A stretch of 64,000 nt of DNA, from contig NZ_JAMXMY010000033.1 of NCBI RefSeq assembly GCF_024055795.1, forward strand, positions 1 through 64,000, written 5' to 3'. This DNA comes from Actinoallomurus purpureus (lineage in GTDB: Bacteria; Actinomycetota; Actinomycetes; Streptosporangiales; Streptosporangiaceae). The notes below the pieces were generated by a model. It was not told the DNA's origin. It was given only the letters and a program-made list of their open reading frames with translations, and made no database searches. The position numbers were made by a program, and so were the translations under genes. Positions 48,207 to 57,678 of the stretch are shown in pieces (position 1 is the stretch's first letter; each line of letters begins with the position of its first letter).

Positions 48207-48575
48207 GTGACCGCATACGTGCCGCCCGGCTGGCCTTCGGGAGTGCATCCGCCGGGCACCGAGAGATTCGAGGACACGGCGGTGGCCTGGCTCTTCGACC
48301 TCGTGCCACCCGAATACCGCCGGTACGGCGTGCTGCGGCGTTATCCGATCGTGCTGTCGCGCATGGCCCGTCACCACGTCGCCGCCGATCTGGAGGCCGC
48401 CCGCGAGGGCTTCCGCACCGCCCGCGCCGAGCTGTCGGACGTGGTCCCCGCCCACGGGCTCGAGGCGGTGCTGGAGATCTACCGGCGCGAGGGCACCCGC
48501 CTGGCGGCGATCGCCCGGGCGGTCGAGCTGGTGGACACCGGCCTGCGCGGCGGTTCCTTCACCCCCAAGCTCTGA
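48207..48575 (+). CDS. Conserved hypothetical protein behind an SOS-box-like site
   Basis: This 122-aa protein starts MTAYVPPGWPSGVHPPGTE, followed by helices FEDTAVAWLFDLVPPEYRRY, VLRRYPIVLSRMARHHVAAD, LEAAREGFRTARAELSDVVP and LEAVLEIYRREGTRLAAIAR, and a short C-terminal tail. It is soluble and mainly alpha-helical. GTG 48207 has no SD; TATTCT lies 6 nt upstream, so the mRNA may be leaderless. I know of similar sequences in other actinomycetes but no function. The near-consensus SOS box suggests DNA-damage induction. Confidence 0.75.
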   Translation: MTAYVPPGWPSGVHPPGTERFEDTAVAWLFDLVPPEYRRYGVLRRYPIVLSRMARHHVAADLEAAREGFRTARAELSDVVPAHGLEAVLEIYRREGTRLAAIARAVELVDTGLRGGSFTPKL

Positions 48576-48644
48576 CCGCCTGACGGCATCCTCCGGCTCC
48601 GGCCTCAGAGGATCCTCCACTCAGGCTGTAAAGGTGCTCAAAGG

Positions 48645-51494
48645 TCAGCCGGACGCCCGGAACAGGTGGGCGGCGGCGCCGCGGTTCGGCACGCCGAGCT
48701 TGCGCAGGATGCGCGAGACGTGGACGCCGACGGTCCGTTCGCTGATGAACAGCGTCTCGGCGATCTGCCGGTTGGTCCGCCCGCTGCTGAGCAGCTCGAG
48801 CACCTCGGCCTCCCGCGCGGTCAGCCCGGGCACGGGCTCCTCCGCCGGGGCGAGGTCCAGCCTCGCCCGCCGGGCCAGATCCTCGATCTCCGGCCGCAGG
48901 GCACCGGCGCCCAGGGCCTCGGCGGTCTCCCGGGCGGCGCGCAGCGCCTCGACCGCCGCGTCGCGCGGGCCGCGGGCCGCCATAATGGCCTCGGCCTCGC
49001 GGACCCGGCAGTACGCCGCGCGGTAGGTCTCGCCGAGGCGTTCCCAGACCGCGGCCACGGAGTCCCAGACGGCCGGGTCCGGATCCGCCGACCGGGTCGC
49101 CTCCGCCTCGGCCTGCAGGCCGTACGCCTCCGCCTCGGGCGTGGCGGGCATCGCCGCCAGGAGCTCCCGGCACTCCTCGAGCAGCGGCGCGGGGTCGCCC
49201 TGGAGCGGCGCCTCCACGCGGATCCCCGCCGCGCACAGCTCCGGCCCGATCCTGGTGAACTCGCTGCCCCGGATGACGTCGAGCCCCGCCCGCACGTGGC
49301 TCCGCGCGGCCGGCAGGTCCTGTTCGAGGATCGCCAGGCGGGCCCGGCAGGCGTGGTACGCGCTGGCCAGGTCGATACCGTCGGTCCGGCCGACGGTCTC
49401 GGCGAGGGTGGCGAGGTGACGCCGCGCGCCGTTCGCGTCGCCCCGGCGCAGCTGCAGTTCGGCCATGGCGAGGGTGACACCCCAGCGCTGCCACGGCGGC
49501 GCCTCCACGTCCATCAGCTCGTCGACGAGGCGATCGGCGTCGGACCAGCGGCCCAGCCGGATCAGTGCGGCGAGGGTGTTACCGGCGGCGCACATGCAGG
49601 TGGTCCGGCCGTACCCGAGGCGCCGGCAGATGCTCACGCCCTCCATGCCCAGCTCGGCGGCCCTGGACCAGTCCCCCGCCCACAGCAGTGCGTCGGTGTA
49701 ATTGACGTAGGCGCGGCCGAGCTCCCAGGTGTCCTCGCGTTCCTTGGCGCTGCGCAGGGCCTCGGCGAGCTCGGACAGGCCGCTGTTCACCTCGCCGAGC
49801 ATGGTGAGGCCGACGCCCATGGTGTTCCGGGCGTGCCCTTCGATGTCGCGGGCACCGACGGCCACGGCCTCCTCGACGGCCTCGCGGCAGCAGGCCACGG
49901 ACTCGCGGTAGCGCGACTGGATCATGAGCGCGTGCGCCTGCAGTCCGCGGACCCGGGCGCGTTCGCGGGCCGACGCCTCGGCGGGCAGCAGCGCGATCGC
50001 CTCGTCGTACGCGGCGCACGCGGCCGCCATGTCGCCGGTCACCCAGCGGATCCGGCCCATGAGGGTCCACAGGCTCGCCGCACAGGCCGGCGCCGCCGTC
50101 GCGTCGACCTCGCTCATCGCCTCCTCGGCGAGGCGGACGGCCCGGTCCACCTCCCCCGCCGCCGTCGCGGCCTCGGCGGCGCGGCGCAGCAGATCGGCGT
50201 GGGGCATCCCGGCGCGGGCCTCGGCGTCGGGCACCTCCGGCCACAGGCGGATCGCCCGCTCGTAGTGGGCCAGGGCGACGGCCCAGGCGTACGTGCCCTG
50301 CGCGGCCGCGGCGGCGGCCACGAAGCCGCCGAGCGCCCGCGCCGCGTCACCCGCGGCGTGCCAGTGGCGGGCGAGTTCGGCGGACGGGCCCCGTCGCTCC
50401 AGCGCCGTCGCGACGGCGACGTGCAGCCGGCTGCGCTCGCCCGGCAGCATCTCGGTGTGGAGCGCCTCTCGCAGCAGCGCGTGACGTACGTCGTATCCGT
50501 CGCCGGTGACGACGAGCAGCCGGTGGGCGACCGCCTCGTGCAGCGCGTCGTCCAGCGCCTCGGGGGACAGCCCGGTCACCGCGGCGATCAGCGCCTCGTC
50601 GCCGACCCGGCCGATGGTCGCGACGGCCTGCAGTACCCGCCGGGTCTCCGGCGCGAGACGCTCGACCCGGGTCAGCAGCACCTCACGCAGGCTGGCGGGA
50701 ACCTCCTTCGTGGTCGGCCCGGCCGCGACGAGCTCCTCGACGAAGAACGGGTTCCCCTCCGACCGGGCGAACAGCGAGCCGACCTGGCGTGTCGCCGGGC
50801 GGGTGCCGAGGATCCCGGTCACCTGGGCGTCCACCTCGTCCCGTGACAGACCGGTGAGCTCGATCCGCTCGGCCCGCCCGGAGCGCTCCAGCTCCAGCAC
50901 GGTGCCGTGCAGGGGGTGGCCTCGCGCGACCTCGTCGCTGCGGTACGTCCCGACGACCATCAGCCCGGCGCGGCGCAGGTTCGCGCCCAGCAGCGACAGC
51001 AGGTCGGCCGAGGCCGGGTCGATCCAGTGCAGGTCCTCCAGGACGAGTACGGCCGGATGCAGCGCGGCCATCCGCTGGAACAGCCCGAGGGCGAGTTCGT
51101 ACAGCCGACCGCGCTCGGCGCCGTCCCGCCGGGTCGGCGGCCGCCCGCACAACTCGGGCAGCAGGGCGCCGAGTTCGCGCGGCGCCTCGCCGAGGACGTG
51201 GGCCAGTTCGTCCGCCGTCAGCTCGTCGGCCAGCGGCCGGAGCGCGGCGACGAACGGCGCGTACGGCGCGGCGCCCTCGGCCAGGTCGAGACAGCCGCCG
51301 GTGAAGACCAGGGCGTCACGCCGCCTGGCCCGCTCGGTGAACGTCGCGACCAGCCGGGACTTGCCGATTCCGGCGTCCCCCGACACGAAGAGCAGGACGG
51401 AGGAACCGCCCTGCGCCTGAGTCAGGGCGGCGTCGAGTCGGTCGAGCTCGGCGGCGCGGCCGATGAGCGTGGGACACGAAACCCGCCTTGTCAC
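48645..51494 (-). CDS. LAL-type (large ATP-binding LuxR) transcriptional regulator
   Basis: This 949-aa regulator has an N-terminal AAA/NB-ARC-type ATPase with P-loop GDAGIGKSR (~42) and VLVLEDLHWIDPASADLL (Walker B), a long TPR-like helical middle, and a C-terminal LuxR helix-turn-helix (LTAREAEVLELLSSGRTNRQ, IAETLFISERTVGVHVSRI). The LAL/MalT class often controls sugar use or antibiotic clusters. GTG 51494 lacks an SD; CATACT lies 6 nt upstream, so the mRNA may be leaderless. It is divergent from a methyltransferase gene, a possible target. The ligand is unknown. Confidence 0.9.
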   Translation of the reverse strand: MTRRVSCPTLIGRAAELDRLDAALTQAQGGSSVLLFVSGDAGIGKSRLVATFTERARRRDALVFTGGCLDLAEGAAPYAPFVAALRPLADELTADELAHVLGEAPRELGALLPELCGRPPTRRDGAERGRLYELALGLFQRMAALHPAVLVLEDLHWIDPASADLLSLLGANLRRAGLMVVGTYRSDEVARGHPLHGTVLELERSGRAERIELTGLSRDEVDAQVTGILGTRPATRQVGSLFARSEGNPFFVEELVAAGPTTKEVPASLREVLLTRVERLAPETRRVLQAVATIGRVGDEALIAAVTGLSPEALDDALHEAVAHRLLVVTGDGYDVRHALLREALHTEMLPGERSRLHVAVATALERRGPSAELARHWHAAGDAARALGGFVAAAAAAQGTYAWAVALAHYERAIRLWPEVPDAEARAGMPHADLLRRAAEAATAAGEVDRAVRLAEEAMSEVDATAAPACAASLWTLMGRIRWVTGDMAAACAAYDEAIALLPAEASARERARVRGLQAHALMIQSRYRESVACCREAVEEAVAVGARDIEGHARNTMGVGLTMLGEVNSGLSELAEALRSAKEREDTWELGRAYVNYTDALLWAGDWSRAAELGMEGVSICRRLGYGRTTCMCAAGNTLAALIRLGRWSDADRLVDELMDVEAPPWQRWGVTLAMAELQLRRGDANGARRHLATLAETVGRTDGIDLASAYHACRARLAILEQDLPAARSHVRAGLDVIRGSEFTRIGPELCAAGIRVEAPLQGDPAPLLEECRELLAAMPATPEAEAYGLQAEAEATRSADPDPAVWDSVAAVWERLGETYRAAYCRVREAEAIMAARGPRDAAVEALRAARETAEALGAGALRPEIEDLARRARLDLAPAEEPVPGLTAREAEVLELLSSGRTNRQIAETLFISERTVGVHVSRILRKLGVPNRGAAAHLFRASG

Positions 51495-51615
51495 ATGGCG
51501 AGTATGGGGCACATACGTCGTACACGTAGTTGAAAAGTAAGCAATTATGCTGATGCACTCGATCGACGGGCTCATGATCATGGAGCCATCGGCAGTCGAC
51601 ACGGAGGACGCGACG

Positions 51616-52383
51616 ATGGGGACCGTAGAGGTCCGACCGCACGGCGGCACCCGCTGCACGCGCGTACGTGAGGAACAGGTCCGCCCCTTGTACGCCGCGA
51701 CCCTCGCGGCGCTGGGGCCGGAGCCCGGCACACGCCTGCTGCACGTCGGTTGCGGAACCGGCACGGCACTGTCCCTGGCGGCGTTCACCGGCGCGGACCT
51801 CGCCGGGATCGACTCCGCGGCGGACCTGCTGTCGCACGCGCGGGAGCGGCTGCCCGACGCGGACCTGCGCGCGGCCGAGACCATCGAGCTGCCCTACGAC
51901 CGCGGCTGCTTCGACCAGGTGATGGCGTTCGACGCGATCCAGTACGCCGCGTCCCCGGCGGTCGCCGTGGCCGAGCTCGCCCGGGTCACCCGTCCGGGCG
52001 GCGTCGTGGCGATCGGCCTGTGGCACAACTGGTCCGGCCGCGAGGCGAGCGCCTTCCTCAGCGCCGTACGGGGCCGGGTGCCCACGCCGCCCACCCAGGG
52101 GCCGCCCGTACACGACCTGTACCGGCTCCGCGAGGTGATGGTGGAGGCGGGACTGGACGTCTTCGCCAGCGCCGAGGTCACCCACCGGAACGACTTCGCC
52201 TCCCTGGAGGCCGCCTGGGACTCCATGACGGCGTCGCCGAACGTCTCACTGGCGATCGACGTCATGGGCGTCGAGGCCGCGCACGAGATCTTCGTGGCGA
52301 ACTTCGCGACCATGCAGCGGGCCGACGGCTCCATCCAGCAGGAGCATCTGTACCAGTACGCCCTCGGCCGCGCCACGAGCTGA
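51616..52383 (+). CDS. Class I SAM-dependent methyltransferase
   Basis: This 255-aa protein has a Rossmann-fold methyltransferase core: motif I RLLHVGCGTGTALSLA, motif II ADLAGIDSAADLLSHAR, post-II LPYDRGCFDQVMAFDAIQYA and motif III ELARVTRPGGVVAIGLWHN. The C-terminal ~90 residues (VHDLYRLREVMVEAGLDVFA, IQQEHLYQYALG) form a substrate cap. ATG 51616 with GGAGG 7 nt upstream is preferred over the upstream ATG 51547. The substrate is probably a small molecule. Regulation by the divergent LAL protein is inferred from position only. Confidence 0.87.
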   Translation: MGTVEVRPHGGTRCTRVREEQVRPLYAATLAALGPEPGTRLLHVGCGTGTALSLAAFTGADLAGIDSAADLLSHARERLPDADLRAAETIELPYDRGCFDQVMAFDAIQYAASPAVAVAELARVTRPGGVVAIGLWHNWSGREASAFLSAVRGRVPTPPTQGPPVHDLYRLREVMVEAGLDVFASAEVTHRNDFASLEAAWDSMTASPNVSLAIDVMGVEAAHEIFVANFATMQRADGSIQQEHLYQYALGRATS

Positions 52384-52575
52384 TCCGCGCCTCGCGCGGC
52401 CCGTACCCGCGCGCCGGGAGGCGAGGCGTCTTCCGTACCCCCGTCGCGGGCGGGATGGACGAGCGCGCGCCGATCCGTGTCGGCCGGTAGGCCTGTCGCA
52501 TCGGCGTGTCGGACGGCGGAACCGGCGCTATGGTTACCTCTCGCATGACCGACGGTAAGACCGGGAGGACGACCG

Positions 52576-54243
52576 ATGCCCGAGGGCCATCCGCTGCGGC
52601 CGGGCGATCCGGCGCGGCTCGGGGCCTACCGGCTCGTGGGGCGCCTCGGAGAGGGCACCCAGGGCGTCGTCTACCTCGGCCGGGACGACTCCGGCACGGA
52701 CGTGGCGATCAAGCTGCTGCACGCCCGCATGGCGGCCCATCCGGGCGCGCGCGACCGATTCGTGCGGGAGCTGGCCGCCGCCAAGAAGGTCGCGCGGTTC
52801 TGCACCGCCCAGGTGCTCGACGCCGACCTCGCCGGCGACCAGCCGTACATCGTCAGCGAGTACGTCGAGGGCCGGTCCCTGCGGTCGCAGATCCTCACCG
52901 AGGGCCCGCGGTCGGGCGGCGCGCTGGAGCGCCTGGCGATCAGCACGCTCACCGCCCTCGCCGCCATCCACAAGGCCGGGATCGTCCACCGTGACTTCAA
53001 CCCGCAGAACGTCCTGCTCGGCGCCGACGGGCCGCGGGTCATCGACTTCGGCATCGCCCGCGCCCTCGGGGCCGCTCGCAGGAACGAGACCAACAGCCTC
53101 GGAACGCCCGCGTACATGGCGCCGGAGCAGGTGGCGGGCGACGAGATCGGCCCGCCGGTCGACATGTTCGCCTGGGGCGGCACGATCCTGTTCGCGGCGA
53201 CCGGCCGTCCGCCGTTCGGCAACGAGTCGGTACCCGCGGTCATGGAGCGCATCGTGCGCGCCGACCTCGACGTCGGCCCCCTGCCGGAGCCGCTGCGGTC
53301 CGTCGTCGCCGCGTGCCTGGCCAAGGACCCGGCCCTCCGACCGACCGCCCAGCAGGCCCAGGCGGCCCTGTTGGGACAGGAGCCCCTTGACGCCCCAACG
53401 CCTCCGCCGGCGTTCGGAGCGGCCGCCCCGGCCGGTCCCGAGATGCCGGTGGCGTTCGGCGCCGCCGCCCCGACCGCTTCCGAGGTTCCGGCGGCGTTCG
53501 GCGCCGCCGCCCCGGCCGGTCCCGAGGTTCCGGCCGCGTCCGGCGGGCGACCCGATGCGCATCCCCTCGGGCCGACCGGGACGGACGAATCGTCCCGCGC
53601 CGACGGGCCGTCCCCATCGCGGCCTCGCACACGCTGGGCGGTCGGCGCCGGTGCCGCGGCCGCTCTCGTGGCGGTCGCCCTCGCCGTGTCCCTCTGGCCG
53701 GACGGCGGCAGCGCCGCGACCCCCGGCAAGACGGTCGCCGCCGCCACGACGCCGTCGCCGCAGTCGTCCTCGCCGCCGAGCACGGCCCCGGACGACGCCC
53801 TGATGCAGGGCCGGACCCGCCGGCCGTCCCCGACGCCCACCAAGAAGAACGGCTCTCCCGGCCCCAAGGGACCGGGCTGCCGCGCGTACACCCGCGCGTA
53901 CGGCCTGCCCGGCGCCGGAACGGCGCTGTTCAAGGGCATCGTCTGCCGGACGGGCTACTCCGGGACGGTCGTCCTGGTCGACACGGCGCCGAAGGACAAG
54001 TGGGAGGTCTGCGCGCAGCTCAGAGGCCACCTCGCCGGGTCACCGGGCGGGTTCATCAGCACTCCGCTCATCTCGTCCAAGGGTGGCAGCGTGCAGTCCT
54101 TCGACAACGGGCCGACCGTACGCTTCGGGGCCAAGACGAAGCGCACCGAGGACTGGGTCCAGCTGAATGCCGGCCGCTGCCGCCGCTCCGGCGGGAAACT
54201 CGCGTCGTCCTGGCAGACCCACGACCGGCTCGCCACCGGGTGA
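52576..54243 (+). CDS. Receptor-type Ser/Thr kinase with altered catalytic loop
   Basis: This 555-aa protein is built like the two kinases at 10161-14515: GEGTQG loop, VAIK lysine ~46, DFG and MAPEQ. However, its catalytic loop reads HRDFNPQN (near 138-145) where the sister kinases have HRDFKPNN and HRDFKPSN: the Lys that contacts ATP gamma-phosphate is replaced by Asn. The catalytic Asp and the metal-binding Asn remain. The linker has three imperfect repeats of AFGAAAPAGPEVPA type. One membrane helix lies near 354-375, then a Pro/Ser linker and a ~125-residue ectodomain with four cysteines. The ATG is not preceded by a strong SD, although GGGAGGA lies 9-15 nt upstream. Confidence 0.88.
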   Translation: MPEGHPLRPGDPARLGAYRLVGRLGEGTQGVVYLGRDDSGTDVAIKLLHARMAAHPGARDRFVRELAAAKKVARFCTAQVLDADLAGDQPYIVSEYVEGRSLRSQILTEGPRSGGALERLAISTLTALAAIHKAGIVHRDFNPQNVLLGADGPRVIDFGIARALGAARRNETNSLGTPAYMAPEQVAGDEIGPPVDMFAWGGTILFAATGRPPFGNESVPAVMERIVRADLDVGPLPEPLRSVVAACLAKDPALRPTAQQAQAALLGQEPLDAPTPPPAFGAAAPAGPEMPVAFGAAAPTASEVPAAFGAAAPAGPEVPAASGGRPDAHPLGPTGTDESSRADGPSPSRPRTRWAVGAGAAAALVAVALAVSLWPDGGSAATPGKTVAAATTPSPQSSSPPSTAPDDALMQGRTRRPSPTPTKKNGSPGPKGPGCRAYTRAYGLPGAGTALFKGIVCRTGYSGTVVLVDTAPKDKWEVCAQLRGHLAGSPGGFISTPLISSKGGSVQSFDNGPTVRFGAKTKRTEDWVQLNAGRCRRSGGKLASSWQTHDRLATG

Positions 54244-54347
54244 TCCGGACGCGGCGTGGACCGGGGTCACGAGGCGTCCACTGGATGTTGTCCGGGCGGT
54301 CAGCGGCACGTCTCGTGACCATCAGCGGCGCGATCTGAACTGAGGGC

Positions 54348-55946
54348 GTGGATCTGACACGCCGGAACTTCATGATCGGCACGGCCGGGCTGACGCTGGC
54401 CCCCCAGCGGGCGTCGGCTTCCCGGCGAACGGGCGACCCGTTCACCCTCGGGGTCGCCTCGGGCGCCCCCACGGCCGACGGCATCGTCCTGTGGACCCGT
54501 CTGGCGCCCCGTCCGCTCGCCGACGGCGGGCACGGCGGCATGCCGGACCGGAACGTCGACGTCGAATGGCAGCTCGCCGAGGACGAGAGGTTCACCCGCG
54601 TCGTACGGTCCGGGACCGTCGCCGCGCGGTCGTCGTGGGCGCACAGCGTGCACGTCGAGCCCACCGGGCTCCAGCCCGGCCGGGAGTACTTCTACCGGTT
54701 CCGCGCCGGAGGTCATCTCTCGCCGACCGGCCGGACGCGGACCGCGCCGGCCCCGGGCACGGCACCGGCCCTGGCGTTCGGCGCGGTGTCCTGCTCCAAC
54801 TACGAGCAGGGCTACTTCACCGCCTACCGGCGCCTCGCCGAGCAGCACCCCGACCTGATCCTGCATCTCGGCGACTACATCTACGAGTACGCGCCGGGCG
54901 GCTACAAGAACTCCGACGGGAAGATCGTCCGTTCGCACACCGCGCACCGGTGCCAGACGCTCGCCGAGTACCGGCTCCGGCACGCCCAGTACAAGACCGA
55001 CCCGGACCTGCGCGCGCTGCACGCCCTGGCCCCGTGGATCGCGGTCAACGACGACCACGAGATCGAGAACAACTGGGCGGGCGTCCATCCCGGCACGTCG
55101 GGCCGCCCGAACTTCGCCGAACGCAAGAGGGCGGGATACCGCGCCTACTACGAGCACATGCCGCTGCGTCGCTCCGCGCTGCCGCACGGGTCGAGCATGC
55201 AGCTGTACCGGCGGCTGGCCTGGGGGGATCTGGCGACCTTCCACGTCCTCGACACCCGGCAGTTCCGGGACGACCAGCCGTGCGACGACGGCGTGCGCGA
55301 CGACTGCACCCAGCGCCTGGCCACCGGCCGGGTGCTGGTCGGGTCGACCCAGCGGAAGTGGCTCGCCGCCGGTCTGCGCTCCTCCCGTGCCCGGTGGAAC
55401 CTCCTGGTCCAGCAGATCTTCATGGCCCAGCACGACTACCACCTCGGCCCGGGCAAGGAGGTGCTGCTCGACACCTGGGACGGATACACCGCCGAACGGG
55501 ACCGGGTCCTCGGTGACCTCGTCGCCTCGGGCGCCCGGAACCCGGTCGTGCTCACCGGCGACATCCACTGTCACTACGCCAGCGACCTGCTCGTCGACTT
55601 CGACGACCCGGACTCGCGGCGGGTCGGCGTCGAGCTGGTGACGACCTCGGTCACCAGCGACGGCGACGGGTACGACGCCCCGGCGGGCCGCGCGATCGAA
55701 CTGGCGGAGAACCCGCACATCGCCTACGCCGACCAGCGCCGCGGCTTCATCGCCGGCCGGCTGACGCCGACCGAGCTGCGGGCGGACTTCCACACGCTGC
55801 CGTACGTGACGAAACGGAATGCCCCGAGCACGGTGACGGCCAGCTTCACCGTCGCCGACGGCGCGCACCGCCTCGCCCGGTCGAGCGCACCCGCGGCGCG
55901 CGCTCCCCAGGCCGCCGCAGCGGCCGGGGCACCGCGCAAGCCGTAA
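54348..55946 (+). CDS. phoD: PhoD-like alkaline phosphatase/phosphodiesterase, Tat-exported
   Basis: This 532-aa protein has a Tat signal (TRRNFMIGTAGLTLA) and the N-terminal PhoD Ig-like domain (FTLGVASGAPTADGIVLWTR, LQPGREYFYRFRAGG). The metallophosphatase domain contains FGAVSCSNYEQGYFTAYRRL, LILHLGDYIYEYA, VNDDHEIENNWAG, FMAQHDYHLG and VLTGDIHCHYASD. It hydrolyses phosphomono- or diesters (including teichoic-acid-like polymers) outside the cell using Ca2+/Fe3+. The C-terminal ~30 residues are Ala/Pro-rich. GTG 54348 opens the frame, without a strong SD. No PHO box was recognised. Confidence 0.9.
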   Translation: MDLTRRNFMIGTAGLTLAPQRASASRRTGDPFTLGVASGAPTADGIVLWTRLAPRPLADGGHGGMPDRNVDVEWQLAEDERFTRVVRSGTVAARSSWAHSVHVEPTGLQPGREYFYRFRAGGHLSPTGRTRTAPAPGTAPALAFGAVSCSNYEQGYFTAYRRLAEQHPDLILHLGDYIYEYAPGGYKNSDGKIVRSHTAHRCQTLAEYRLRHAQYKTDPDLRALHALAPWIAVNDDHEIENNWAGVHPGTSGRPNFAERKRAGYRAYYEHMPLRRSALPHGSSMQLYRRLAWGDLATFHVLDTRQFRDDQPCDDGVRDDCTQRLATGRVLVGSTQRKWLAAGLRSSRARWNLLVQQIFMAQHDYHLGPGKEVLLDTWDGYTAERDRVLGDLVASGARNPVVLTGDIHCHYASDLLVDFDDPDSRRVGVELVTTSVTSDGDGYDAPAGRAIELAENPHIAYADQRRGFIAGRLTPTELRADFHTLPYVTKRNAPSTVTASFTVADGAHRLARSSAPAARAPQAAAAAGAPRKP

Positions 55947-56014
55947 GCGCCGAGGGTCCCGGGTCCGCACGCGGGCGCACGCATCGCCACCGCGTCGTCC
56001 GCGCCGCAGACCAT

Positions 56015-56060
56015 CGTTCGTACGGCGGGTACGTCTCCGTACCCGCCCGATCAACGATGC
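56015..56060. terminator. Long hairpin between phoD and the FG-GAP gene
   Basis: GGCGGGTACG (56026-56035) pairs perfectly with CGTACCCGCC (56040-56049) around TCTC. Outer arms ATCGTT (56015-56020) and AACGAT (56055-56060) extend the structure. It lies between convergent genes ending at 55946 and 56183 and probably serves both. Confidence 0.65.
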
Positions 56061-56182
56061 GGCGGACAGAAAGCTCCGTAAAGGCCGGAGACGGATGGTC
56101 GCCTGGTGTGCTTGTTCCGCTTTGTGACGACGGTTGCCGAGCATTCCGCACGTGACGTGGATGTCGCGCCCGGCGGAGCGGC

Positions 56183-57562
56183 TCAGGAGACCGCGTAGCC
56201 GAGCAGTTCGCCCCCGGTGCCCGCCTGGACGCTCGTCTTCCGCGAGCCGCGCACCAGGAGGGCCGTGCCGCCGAAGCCGCCGGCTCCCGGTGCGCCGATG
56301 AGCAGATCCCGTCCCCGGATCGCCAGGGACCAGCCGAACTGGGCCGTGCCGCCCGCCGGTGAGCTGATGAGGGCGCCCCGGGCCAGACCGCGCCGACGGC
56401 GGCCGTCGAGGACCTGGACGACGCCGGCGCCGGCGCCCGGAGCCCCGGCGGCGAGGTCGGCCGTGCCGTCGCCGTTCAGGTCGGCGGCCGCGAGCGCGGA
56501 CCCCAACCGGTCCGCGGGGCCGGTCTTGCGGAGGTTCCACACGTCCTCGCCTCCGGAGCCGTACAGCACGTGCACGGTGCCCTGGGCGAAGTTCTCCGGC
56601 ATCTGGGTGTCGTCCTCGCCCGGCACGCCGATGGCGAGGTCGTCGGTGCCGTCGTGGTCGAAGTCGCCGGCGGCGAGGGCCGCGCCGAACTCGTCGTAGC
56701 GTTCGGGCACGCCCCGTACGCCCCGGCTGTCCTCGGTGATGCGCCGCGAACGGTGCGCGGCCGGGTCGATGACGGTGACCGCACCGGACGCCTCGGTGCC
56801 GTCGCCGGGCGCGCCCACGGCGATCTGCGCGTGCCGGCCACGGCCGAAGGCACCGAAGGCGCCGATCGCCAGGGCACCGCCGAAACCGTCGGTCTGGCTC
56901 GTTCGCTGCCCCACCCACGAGGTGTGCTGCGTGATCAGGCGGGCGGTGCGCAGGCCGCGCGTGAACACGCCGACCCCGCCCCCGCCCGCGAGGCCGGGGA
57001 TGCCGATCACGAGGTCGTCTTCGCCGTCGTGGTCGAGGTCCCCGGCGGCGAGGGCCGCGCCGAACCGGTCGCTCGCCGGCGTACGGCCGACGTTGCGGAC
57101 GCTCAGGACCGCCTGCGGGCGCAACCCGCCGGGCGAGCCGAAGTACACCGTGACGACGCCCGTACCGTCGGCGCCGGGGCGCGACCGTCCCTGGTCGGAG
57201 GCCGCGACGGCCAGGTCCGCGCAGTGGTCACCGTTGAAGTCGCCCGTGGCGAGCGTGCCGCCGAACCCCGCGCCGACCTGGGCGGAAGCCGCCGTCAGCC
57301 AGGCGGTCCGGTCTGCGTAACGGACGGCGACCGCCCCGGCTCGGTGGCGGCCGCCGCTCGTGGCGTACGGGGCGCCGATGGCCAGGTCACGGGTGCCGTC
57401 CCCGTCGAAGTCCGGTGCGGTCCCGGCGCGGCAGCTCCGGGCGGGCTCGAAGGCCGCGCCGAGGACCCGAGCGGCCGGAGGCCGGGCCGGCGCCGGCACC
57501 GTGGCGGCGACACAGGTCGGGAGGAGGACAACGGCGATCACGCTCAGGCGGGCGATGCTCAC
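56183..57562 (-). CDS. Exported FG-GAP (integrin-alpha-like beta-propeller) repeat protein
   Basis: This 459-aa protein has a signal peptide (VSIARLSVIAVVLLPTCVAA). It then has about seven FG-GAP repeats with calcium-binding loops of the DxDxDGxxD kind: DFDGDGTRDLAIG, DFNGDHCADLAVA, DLDHDGEDDLVIG, DFDHDGTDDLAIG and DLNGDGTADLAAG, each followed by GAP/GVP turns. It forms a secreted beta-propeller of the type used for binding; no catalytic domain is attached. GTG 57562 has only a weak SD. It lies 116 bp downstream of the L,D-transpeptidase gene on the same strand, so a shared transcript and a cell-surface role are likely. Confidence 0.85.
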   Translation of the reverse strand: MSIARLSVIAVVLLPTCVAATVPAPARPPAARVLGAAFEPARSCRAGTAPDFDGDGTRDLAIGAPYATSGGRHRAGAVAVRYADRTAWLTAASAQVGAGFGGTLATGDFNGDHCADLAVAASDQGRSRPGADGTGVVTVYFGSPGGLRPQAVLSVRNVGRTPASDRFGAALAAGDLDHDGEDDLVIGIPGLAGGGGVGVFTRGLRTARLITQHTSWVGQRTSQTDGFGGALAIGAFGAFGRGRHAQIAVGAPGDGTEASGAVTVIDPAAHRSRRITEDSRGVRGVPERYDEFGAALAAGDFDHDGTDDLAIGVPGEDDTQMPENFAQGTVHVLYGSGGEDVWNLRKTGPADRLGSALAAADLNGDGTADLAAGAPGAGAGVVQVLDGRRRRGLARGALISSPAGGTAQFGWSLAIRGRDLLIGAPGAGGFGGTALLVRGSRKTSVQAGTGGELLGYAVS

Positions 57563-57678
57563 ACCCGCACGGTGCCCGCGCGGCGGAACCGCCGCATTCC
57601 CGGCGGGTGACCATTCGCTGACTTCTGTGGGTCGGTCCGGCGTCCCGGGCGATCGGCGTCTTCTCCGGCGCGGGATCG

